Source of the DNA: CAYRMN01 sp964425575
GTDB taxonomy: Bacteria; Patescibacteriota; Patescibacteriia; 2-12-FULL-60-25
DNA length: 5,198 bases
NCBI GenBank assembly: GCA_964425575.1
Contig: CAYRMN010000049.1
Location: 1 to 5,198, forward strand
Direction: 5' to 3'
Shown: in pieces, positions 1 to 5,198 of the stretch
Position numbering within the stretch: position 1 is the first letter of the stretch
Layout: each line of letters starts with the position of its first letter
Position numbers and translations under genes: made by a program
Notes under the pieces: generated by a model
The model's database searches: none
Told to the model about the DNA's origin: nothing
What the model saw: only the letters and a program-made list of their open reading frames with translations

Positions 1-50
1 ATAATAGATGAAAGGGTAATGAAAACTGACCGGGGCGTCAACTAAGAAAT

Positions 51-128
51 ACCTCCCCTAACCCCTCCTAGTCTAGGAGGGGGATCAGCTTTGACCCTCC
101 CCCTAAAGCAGGGGGAGCCGGAGGGGGT
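51..128. repeat. Double-hairpin inverted repeat element (REPIN-like, C/G-tract class)
   Basis: Two GC-rich hairpins lie side by side with similar motifs in opposite orientation. The first is a perfect 10-bp palindrome around one base (62-71 with 73-82, CCCCTCCTAG / CTAGGAGGGG). The second is CTCCCCC / GGGGGAG (97-103 with 111-117) with a 7-nt loop. The outer ends ACCTCCCC (51-58) and GAGGGGGT (121-128) are imperfect inverted repeats. The layout, an arm plus hairpin on the left mirrored by hairpin plus arm on the right, is that of a REPIN (two REP units head to head). The element starts 2 bp beyond the TAA of the membrane-protein gene. No T-tract follows either hairpin on the minus strand, so it is not a classic intrinsic terminator, although the RNA would fold strongly and could protect or end the transcript. 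Its sequence is unrelated to the GTAG-type repeats elsewhere in the window. The hairpins are directly visible; mobility is inferred. Confidence 0.75.
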
Positions 129-130
129 AC

Positions 131-1348
131 TTATTCTATTTTCACGTCAATGGCCTCTTTTCGTGAGGGCAGCGTATGAGCCCAAGATGGATTCATATGA
201 ATATCAATGGACTGAACTCCATCGATGAGGAGCAGCTTTTGCTTCGCTTCTCCAATCGATAATCCGGTTAAAAGATCTTTTGAAAACGCAGGTGTTTGAG
301 CTGTGAGACGGGATGATGCTTGAGCCGTAAAGCGGACCCGTGCTTTTTCAGTGACGGAATCAATTTGATCAAGTGTATAGGTAACAGTCGCCGGATCAAA
401 CTTATAAATCTCCTTTCCATCAGGGAGGCGGTCCTTTAATTTTGAACGAACAAGTAACTCCATATCTTTACGCGGATAAAACACCCCCGTCACCTTTTCC
501 TTCACCTGAGCCAAAAACCCATCTGACTCCTGTCCTGCGGAAACATTCGTTTTCTTTTCCAGCGGACTCACAAAATAGATCGCCTGCCAGCATTGGCTTG
601 TGGTCGGGCAATCGTCACTTAGCATCTCCGCCGTCATCCCAGCCTCAGCCATCAGAGTCTTCTTCGCCTGATCAACAACTGTTTGAGACAAGGTTCCCTG
701 AGCGTTGGCGATATCGGCCTGACTCACCAGTTTTACATTTTTTGTATCGCCACTAAATGATGTGACGGATTCAGCATAAATCCATTTCTGAAGATCAGTC
801 CAGAGTCCAGGAATGGTAAATTTCGTTCCTGCTGGAATGGCAAATTCCTGTCCCGATTTGTCTGAGTACGCATCAACTTCCACCGACTGATTCGGCAAAA
901 CGGTAATCGTGGCATTGATACGAAACAACTTCCCATCAGCCGTGAGTAAACGTGTTGTTTTCACGAGCGGCTGCGCCTTAGAATATGTATTAATGATCTT
1001 AACCCGTCCCTTGGTGGCGGTTGTCATCACTGTTGAGGATGGCTGCTCGGTGACTTTAAACTCCTGGATATTATCAAATGTGCCCTCCACGACCCGTCCT
1101 TGCAACTGTCCTTCCTCTGGATTCTTGGCGATATCAACGATCGAGTCAATCTTAGTGGTTTCACTTTTCACATGAATGATCACAGATGCTTTCACCGATG
1201 AAATCCAGACGACGATACCAATGACTACGACCACGACAGCCAAAAATGTGACTGCGATATTCCGGTACATGCGTGGCGCCATGGGCGGCTGTGGAAACGC
1301 GTGACGAGGTTGAGGCGCATCAGCGCGACGAGGATTACGTATAGGCAT
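131..1348 (-). CDS. Single-pass membrane-anchored extracytoplasmic protein, possibly baseplate-J-like (Patescibacteria type)
   Basis: A 405-aa protein of unproven function. Residues 1-29 are rich in Arg and Pro and net positive. Residues about 31-50 are a continuous hydrophobic helix (NIAVTFLAVVVVVIGIVVWIS region), so an N-in/C-out signal anchor is predicted with about 355 residues outside the membrane. The exported part has beta-rich blocks: residues 113-160 (GRVKIINTYSK..., TRLLTADGKLFR..., VEVDAY) and 166-191 (GQEFAIPAGTKFTIPGLW...IYAES). C248 and C253 could form a small disulfide loop. The C-terminus (GLSIGEAKQKLLLIDGVQSIDI...PSWAHTLP) looks like a small alpha/beta domain. From memory, the block NTYSK...TR.LT.DGKLFR...GT.FTIPG and the C-terminal P.W...P pattern resemble Patescibacteria proteins annotated as baseplate J/gp47-like; this was not checked by search. 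No neighbouring phage or secretion genes support a baseplate role. The ATG at 1346-1348 is the first usable start after an in-frame TGA and has no Shine-Dalgarno sequence. Met23 is an alternative start that would shorten the cytoplasmic tail. Confidence 0.85.
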   Translation of the reverse strand: MPIRNPRRADAPQPRHAFPQPPMAPRMYRNIAVTFLAVVVVVIGIVVWISSVKASVIIHVKSETTKIDSIVDIAKNPEEGQLQGRVVEGTFDNIQEFKVTEQPSSTVMTTATKGRVKIINTYSKAQPLVKTTRLLTADGKLFRINATITVLPNQSVEVDAYSDKSGQEFAIPAGTKFTIPGLWTDLQKWIYAESVTSFSGDTKNVKLVSQADIANAQGTLSQTVVDQAKKTLMAEAGMTAEMLSDDCPTTSQCWQAIYFVSPLEKKTNVSAGQESDGFLAQVKEKVTGVFYPRKDMELLVRSKLKDRLPDGKEIYKFDPATVTYTLDQIDSVTEKARVRFTAQASSRLTAQTPAFSKDLLTGLSIGEAKQKLLLIDGVQSIDIHMNPSWAHTLPSRKEAIDVKIE

Positions 1349-1361
1349 AACAAGCAGGCCT

Positions 1362-1370
1362 AGTATAACA
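1362..1370 (-). promoter_or_regulatory. Candidate extended -10 promoter of the membrane-protein gene
   Basis: On the minus strand the sequence reads TGTTATACT, an extended -10 (TGN followed by TATACT, one mismatch to TATAAT). It ends 13 nt before the ATG of the 405-aa protein gene. The -35 position at 17-bp spacing is TTCTCT, a weak match, with a T-rich run just upstream. Transcription would start about 6-7 nt before the ATG, giving a nearly leaderless mRNA. This agrees with the lack of a Shine-Dalgarno sequence. The motif is seen; its activity is inferred. Confidence 0.5.
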
Positions 1371-1388
1371 TACCCGGTTCATGGAGAG

Positions 1389-1409
1389 AAAAAAGATTCC
1401 CTAAAATCT
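1389..1409 (-). terminator. Weak candidate intrinsic terminator downstream of dnaE
   Basis: On the minus strand, AGATT (1405-1409) can pair with AATCT (1394-1398) around a 6-nt loop, and six T residues run from 1394 down to 1389. The stem is only 5 bp and AT-rich, so it would be weak alone. It lies just beyond the strong GC hairpins of the repeat at 1411-1494, which could help pausing. The T-run also overlaps the upstream region of the promoter at 1362-1370. An alternative is that the T-run merely contributes to that promoter. Confidence 0.3.
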
Positions 1410-1410
1410 A

Positions 1411-1494
1411 GTAGGGGCGTGTGCCACACGCCCTCCGATCGATCCGATACCGATCGATTGGCATCTCGGAGGGCGTGATGAAACCCACCCCTAT
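1411..1494. repeat. REPIN-like inverted pair of GTAG-type REP units
   Basis: Two copies of one palindromic unit face each other. The left unit (plus strand, from 1411) reads GTAGGGGCGTGTG then CCACACGCCCTCCGA; its core is a perfect 9-bp palindrome about position 1424 (1415-1423 with 1425-1433). The right unit (minus strand, from 1494) reads ATAGGGGTGGG then TTTCATCACGCCCTCCGA. The arms pair over 12 bp between units (1427-1438 with 1466-1477), and the ends TAGGGG (1412-1417) and CCCCTA (1488-1493) pair over 6 bp. The centre holds a further hairpin, CCGATCGATC (1435-1444) with GATCGATTGG (1452-1461), one G.T pair. A foot tetranucleotide GTAG ahead of a palindrome is the hallmark of REP sequences mobilised by REP-associated tyrosine transposases (RAYT, Y1 HUH family). 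The element fills most of the spacer between dnaE and the next gene, and the minus-strand TAG at 1491-1493 is the dnaE stop codon. Confidence 0.8.
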
Positions 1495-4400
1495 GTCCCA
1501 ATCCGCACCGTCCCCTTTCCCAACAATTCTTCCAATTCTCTGACGATTAATTCACCAAACTTGATTCTGGCAGTTGATTTTACGGTTCGCATCCCATCGA
1601 CATCTTCAATCAAAAAATACACCGCCTGTTCTCCAGGATGCATATCAAGAATATGCCGCAGCTTGATCAGCATCGTATCGGGTAGCTGCGCACGAATATG
1701 TAAGGTGATTGCTCGCGCCTCAGATGTTTTTTCCTTTGACTCAGCCAATGCGATGCTCGCTGTTTCATTCTGATCGGATACTCGAGGAGCATCCCCACTC
1801 CGCGCAATCTCTTCAATATTCTGAGGTGTAATCTCAAATCCGGTTTCAACCAGAATATTCATTTTTCCATCCTTTTCTGACGGACGTCCGCTCACGATAA
1901 CCAGCCGATCCTCGAACCACACCTCTGGATGCTCTTTATACACACGAGGAAAAATAACCGCTTCCGTATCCCCTGTCCCATCCTCGAGCTTACAAAACAT
2001 CATTGGTTCATTATTTTTGGTAAGAATCTTTTTAGCGGTACTAATGACACCGCCAACCCGAACCTTTTTTTCTTTTTTATATTCAGCTAATCGTGCGATT
2101 GGAATCAAGAGATGTGATAACTGCTGGCGATATTCCTGAAACGGATGCTCAGAAACATACAGTCCCAATAATTCCTTCTCCCAGCTTAATCGTTCGCGTT
2201 TTGATGCATTTGGAACTGCTTTGAGTCGCAATGTACTCGAAGTCACAGAAGAAGCCGTCGCAAACAAATTGACCTGACCTGACGAAGCCTCGCGCTGATG
2301 TTCACGATGATGTTCCAAGATTGATTCAATATTGAAAAATAACGTATTTCGTTCCCCGAAACGATCCAGAGCTCCAGATCGAATCAAACACTCCAATGAT
2401 TTCCGATTGATCGCTTTGCCAGGCACGCGTGTCACAAACTCCGCCAACGTCATAAACGGTCCATTCGTCTTCCGTTCAGCGACCATCACTTGAACAACAT
2501 CTTCACCAAGACCCTTGATTGCCTGTAGACCAAAACGAATCTTGTTTGTCCCCTTCACGACGGAAAAACCAGCAAAGGACTCATTAATATCTGGCGGCAA
2601 TACTTCAAGATTGATACGACGGCACTCCTCAACTTCGATCGTAATGCGATCCAAGTTCTGCGAGTCAGAATTGAGAAGAGCGGCCATAAAGCACGCTGGC
2701 CAATGTGCTTTTAGATAGGCTGTTTGATAGGCAATCATGGCATAACACGCCGCATGGGACTTGTTAAAACCATAGGCAGCAAATTCTTCGAACTGGGTAA
2801 AAATGCCTTCGGCTACTGAGCGCTGCACATCGTTCTTCACTGCTCCTTCAATAAATTTTAATCGCATTTCCGCCATCAGCTTGGCAATCTTCTTTCCCAT
2901 GGCTTTGCGCAAGGTATCTGCCTGGCCGCCAGTAAACCCGGACATATCTTTTGATACCTGCATGACCTGTTCCTGATACACGGGGATGCCATATGTATTG
3001 CCAAGTGCATTTTTGAGCAACGGATGCGCATATACGATCTTCTCACGACCATGCTTCCGAGCGATGAACGATTCAATGAACTGCATTGGCCCTGGACGGT
3101 ATAGTGCAACCATCGCAATGATATCTTCAATCACAGATGGTCGAAGTTCACGAATATACTTCTTCATGCCGTCAGATTCAAGTTGAAACACTCCCGTCGT
3201 TTCACCGCGACCCAACAATTCAAATGTAGCTTGGTCATTCAATGGAATGGTTTCAATATCAACCTCTATCCCCTCCACCGCTTTAATGATTTCGAGAGAT
3301 TCTCGAATGACCGTCAAGTTAGAAAGTCCAAGAAAATCCATTTTGAGGAGTCCTGAAACCTCTGTAGAGTGCAATGAATACTGAATCACTTGTTCTACAT
3401 CACCACCTTGTGCTTTTTGAAGTGGCGCAAAGTCCACTAATGGTTGAGGTGCAATCACAATCCCACACGCATGTTGCGAGGCATGGCGAGCCGTGCCTTC
3501 CAATTTAATAGCAAGATCAATCAACTGCTTGATACGTGGCTCGCCTTCATACATGGCTCGTAGCTCAGGATTATCTTTAATGGAGTCCTTGAGCGGAATA
3601 TGCTTGCCCTGAACCGGAGGAGGAACGGCCTTGGCCACACGATCGACTTCTTGAAATGTCCAACCTAACACCCGGCTCACATCGCGAATAGCAGCGCGTG
3701 CCGCCATTGTTCCAAACGTGATAATGCCGGCCACACGATCATGGCCGTATTTTTTCGTAACATACTCAATCACGTCCTTCCGTCGTACATCATCAAAATC
3801 CAAATCAATATCTGGCATGGAAATACGATCTGGATTCAAGAACCGCTCGAACAGCAAACCGTATTGCAATGGATCAATGTTCGTAATTTTAAGAGCATAT
3901 GCCACGACTGAACCAGCTGCAGAGCCACGACCAGGACCAACAATAACGCCATTATCCTTGGCCCAATTCACGTAATCCTGAACGATCAAAAAATAGGCCG
4001 CAAACCCCATGCGCTGAATCGTTTCAAGTTCAAATGTCAGACGATCTAAAGCCTCCTGAGGAATATCTCCCTTGTAGCGTTCGTGTAACCCAACTTCACA
4101 CAGTTCCTTCAGATACCCATCAGGAGTTTTTCCGTTCGGAACCTCAAAGGTTGGCAATAAATTTTTTCCCAGCTCAAGTGTAACATTGCAGCGGTCGGCA
4201 ATGCGTCGTGTATTGAGTATTGCTTCAGGTAAATCTGCAAAGGCCGTCATCATCTCCTGCACATGCGTCATGGAGTGATCCGTTCCAGACATTGAATACC
4301 GATTGTGATCAGATAGCATTTTACCGTCATGGATACACTGCAGGGCGTCTTGTGCCTCTGCATCATCCGGACGAAGATAGTGCGTGTCCTTTGTCGCGAC

Positions 4401-5063
4401 AAGTGGTGCCCCAGTAAGCGTAGACAGTTCAACCATCCGTTCATTGACTTCAATTTGAGTTGGTGATTCAGGATGATGAACCAATTCAAGAAAAAAAGAA
4501 TCTTTTCCGAAAATATCCTGATATTTCGTCACAAGCACCGCCGCCTTTTCTAAGTCATGCTGGGCGAGTGCCTTGGGAATCTCGCCTTTTAAGCAGCCAG
4601 ATAAAGCAATAAGACCCTTTCCGTATTGACGAAGCAGGTCTTTATCCATGCGCGGCTTATAATAGAACCCATCTAAAAATGAAATGGAAACCAACTTTAA
4701 TAAATTGTGATAGCCCTCGTTCGTCTCCGCCAAGAGTGTCAGGTGAGACATCTGATCATCAATACGCGGCCGACGATCCGTATGTTTGTTAGGCGCAATA
4801 TAAGCCTCAACTCCCAAAATTGGTTTTATCCCCGCTTTATGAGCGGCTTCATAAAATTCAATTGCCCCATATAAACCACCATGATCCGTTAATGCAACGG
4901 CGTCATATCCCAATTCTTTGGCACGTTCAACGACATCAGCAACATCTCCCATCGCATCCGATAACGAATACATCGAATGGACGTGGAGATGAATAAACGG
5001 GCTTTTCGGCTGTTCCTGAACATCTGATACATCAGACATAGATTGTTGTTCCGCTGACGGCAC
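1491..5063 (-). CDS. dnaE: DNA polymerase III subunit alpha (DnaE1-type replicase)
   Basis: This is the catalytic alpha subunit of the replicative DNA polymerase III holoenzyme, full length at 1190 aa (E. coli 1160). The PHP domain spans about residues 23-290 (FIHLHVHS, TDHGGLYG, GVEAYIAP, SGCLKGE, TKDTHY) and keeps all metal-ligand positions: H27, H29, D36, H61, E86, H107, C157, D226, H228. The C-family polymerase core has GPGRGSAAGS at 377-386 and catalytic D418 and D420 (PDIDLDF) plus D576 (KMDFLGL). Fingers follow with RPGPM at 656. A helix-hairpin-helix region lies near 870-902, a clamp-binding motif QVNLF at 930-934, an OB fold at about 1001-1078 (VRVGGVISTAKK... to LVETGFEI) and a C-terminal domain to 1190. 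No intein, insertion or frameshift is seen. The start is uncertain: GTG at 5061-5063 is given here, with AGG 4 nt upstream, but ATG at 5037-5039 would give 1182 aa beginning MSDVSDV. Both have weak Shine-Dalgarno signals, and the residues before FIHLHVH are not conserved in the family. The final TAG lies in a REP unit. Confidence 0.97.
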   Translation of the reverse strand: MPSAEQQSMSDVSDVQEQPKSPFIHLHVHSMYSLSDAMGDVADVVERAKELGYDAVALTDHGGLYGAIEFYEAAHKAGIKPILGVEAYIAPNKHTDRRPRIDDQMSHLTLLAETNEGYHNLLKLVSISFLDGFYYKPRMDKDLLRQYGKGLIALSGCLKGEIPKALAQHDLEKAAVLVTKYQDIFGKDSFFLELVHHPESPTQIEVNERMVELSTLTGAPLVATKDTHYLRPDDAEAQDALQCIHDGKMLSDHNRYSMSGTDHSMTHVQEMMTAFADLPEAILNTRRIADRCNVTLELGKNLLPTFEVPNGKTPDGYLKELCEVGLHERYKGDIPQEALDRLTFELETIQRMGFAAYFLIVQDYVNWAKDNGVIVGPGRGSAAGSVVAYALKITNIDPLQYGLLFERFLNPDRISMPDIDLDFDDVRRKDVIEYVTKKYGHDRVAGIITFGTMAARAAIRDVSRVLGWTFQEVDRVAKAVPPPVQGKHIPLKDSIKDNPELRAMYEGEPRIKQLIDLAIKLEGTARHASQHACGIVIAPQPLVDFAPLQKAQGGDVEQVIQYSLHSTEVSGLLKMDFLGLSNLTVIRESLEIIKAVEGIEVDIETIPLNDQATFELLGRGETTGVFQLESDGMKKYIRELRPSVIEDIIAMVALYRPGPMQFIESFIARKHGREKIVYAHPLLKNALGNTYGIPVYQEQVMQVSKDMSGFTGGQADTLRKAMGKKIAKLMAEMRLKFIEGAVKNDVQRSVAEGIFTQFEEFAAYGFNKSHAACYAMIAYQTAYLKAHWPACFMAALLNSDSQNLDRITIEVEECRRINLEVLPPDINESFAGFSVVKGTNKIRFGLQAIKGLGEDVVQVMVAERKTNGPFMTLAEFVTRVPGKAINRKSLECLIRSGALDRFGERNTLFFNIESILEHHREHQREASSGQVNLFATASSVTSSTLRLKAVPNASKRERLSWEKELLGLYVSEHPFQEYRQQLSHLLIPIARLAEYKKEKKVRVGGVISTAKKILTKNNEPMMFCKLEDGTGDTEAVIFPRVYKEHPEVWFEDRLVIVSGRPSEKDGKMNILVETGFEITPQNIEEIARSGDAPRVSDQNETASIALAESKEKTSEARAITLHIRAQLPDTMLIKLRHILDMHPGEQAVYFLIEDVDGMRTVKSTARIKFGELIVRELEELLGKGTVRIGT

Positions 5064-5086
5064 AAGGCCTGCGGAAATTCTTTGAA

Positions 5087-5092
5087 ATTAGA
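5087..5092 (-). promoter_or_regulatory. Weak candidate -10 box for dnaE
   Basis: On the minus strand the hexamer TCTAAT (5 of 6 to TATAAT) lies 23 nt before the GTG start and 47 nt before the alternative ATG. No convincing -35 is found: the expected place falls inside the REP unit and reads about GCGTGA. If real, the repeat insertion forms the upstream half of the promoter. Otherwise dnaE is read through from the upstream gene, 54 bp away. Confidence 0.25.
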
Positions 5093-5121
5093 CTGGAGGG
5101 CGTGATGAATCACGCTCCTAC
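5093..5121 (-). repeat. Solitary GTAG-type REP unit
   Basis: Read on the minus strand the unit is GTAGGAGCGTGAT followed by TCATCACGCCCTCCAG. The core GCGTGAT (5109-5115 on the plus-strand coordinates) pairs with ATCACGC (5100-5106), a perfect 7-bp palindrome around two bases. It aligns without gaps to the right-hand unit of the element at 1411-1494, sharing the 15-base core TTCATCACGCCCTCC. It begins with GTAG, whose TAG (5118-5120) is the stop codon of the upstream gene, and it occupies about half of the spacer before dnaE. The copy is single rather than paired. Mobilisation by a RAYT-type transposase is inferred; no such gene is in the window. Confidence 0.75.
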
Positions 5122-5198
5122 GATTCATCGTCCTCATCCAATAAAGCTGATTTTTTCTTTTTCTTTGAACCCTGAAAAACCGACAGCAGCGTTTTTCC
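5118..5198 (-). CDS. C-terminal end of an unidentified gene upstream of dnaE (partial)
   Basis: Only the last 26 codons are in the window, running off the right edge. They read GKTLLSVFQGSKKKKK then SALLDEDDES and a TAG stop. A run of five lysines followed by an acidic tail is typical of a disordered, charged C-terminus, which is the reason for preferring this frame. The other open minus frame ends at a TGA near 5137-5139 after 20 codons and looks less protein-like (KNAAVGFSGFKEKEKISFIG). The fragment is too short to identify. It lies on the same strand as dnaE with 54 bp between stop and GTG, so co-transcription is possible. The stop codon belongs to the REP unit at 5093-5121, which may have replaced the original end of the gene. 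Confidence 0.5.
   Translation of the reverse strand, partial: GKTLLSVFQGSKKKKKSALLDEDDES

Noticed and set aside
1..45. Plus-strand frame IIDERVMKTDRGVN ending in TAA at 43-45, possibly the end of a convergent gene
   Set aside because: Only 14 codons are visible, a length open by chance about half the time, and a minus-strand frame is also open here. Kept only as a note under the 51-128 repeat.
97..117. Hairpin CTCCCCC/GGGGGAG as an intrinsic terminator of the membrane-protein gene
   Set aside because: No T-tract follows it on the minus strand. It is better described as part of the repeat element, though it may still affect the RNA end.
442..756. Plus-strand open frame of 104 codons opposite the membrane-protein gene
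   Set aside because: It lies wholly antisense to a well-supported gene, is rich in Pro and Ser in a low-complexity way, and shows no recognisable domain: a shadow frame.
1411..1494. CRISPR-like or riboswitch interpretation of the palindromic spacer
   Set aside because: There are only two inverted units and no regular spacers, so it is not CRISPR. It lies downstream of dnaE and ahead of the next gene's promoter, with no known aptamer pattern.
1491..5063. Intein or inserted domain in the polymerase (length slightly above the E. coli protein)
   Set aside because: All polymerase motifs are in order with normal spacing. The extra length comes from the N-terminal extension and the linker before the C-terminal domain.
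4889..5137. Minus-strand open frame of 82 codons overlapping the dnaE start
   Set aside because: It overlaps the conserved PHP coding region of dnaE in another frame and has no domain-like sequence; its start lies in the tail of the upstream gene.

Overview
The window is a compact bacterial chromosomal segment read almost entirely on the minus strand. In transcription order (right to left) it holds the last 26 codons of an unidentified gene (5118-5198), a complete replicative DNA polymerase III alpha subunit gene, dnaE (1491-5063, 1190 aa), and a complete gene for a single-pass membrane-anchored extracytoplasmic protein of 405 aa (131-1348). Standard-code stops (TAG, TAG, TAA) end the three genes. 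No tRNA, rRNA, CRISPR array, insertion sequence or transposase gene is visible.

Almost all the non-coding DNA is palindromic repeat. One family is a REP-like unit of about 28 bp beginning (G/A)TAGGRG and ending CACGCCCTCC. It occurs once just upstream of dnaE (5093-5121) and as an inverted pair (REPIN-like) between dnaE and the membrane-protein gene (1411-1494). The leading TAG of the unit is the stop codon of dnaE, and in the other copy the stop codon of the upstream gene. A second, unrelated CCCCTCC/GGGGAGG double-hairpin element (51-128) begins 2 bp beyond the stop codon of the membrane-protein gene.

DnaE is the informative protein. It has an intact PHP domain with all nine metal-ligand positions conserved, the three catalytic aspartates of the C-family polymerase, an internal clamp-binding motif (QVNLF), an OB fold and a C-terminal domain. 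This predicts a replicase with built-in 3'-5' proofreading. The 405-aa protein has an Arg/Pro-rich cytoplasmic tail, one transmembrane helix and a long exported portion. It resembles, from memory, the baseplate-J-like membrane proteins common in Patescibacteria (CPR). Together with the palindromic spacers this suggests, without proving, a Patescibacteria-type genome. Nothing in the sequence shows a functional link between the membrane protein and dnaE, and a probable separate promoter with a nearly leaderless start suggests it is expressed independently.

The most distinctive signal is the REP/REPIN family and its placement exactly on stop codons. No complete new enzymatic system is visible in the window.
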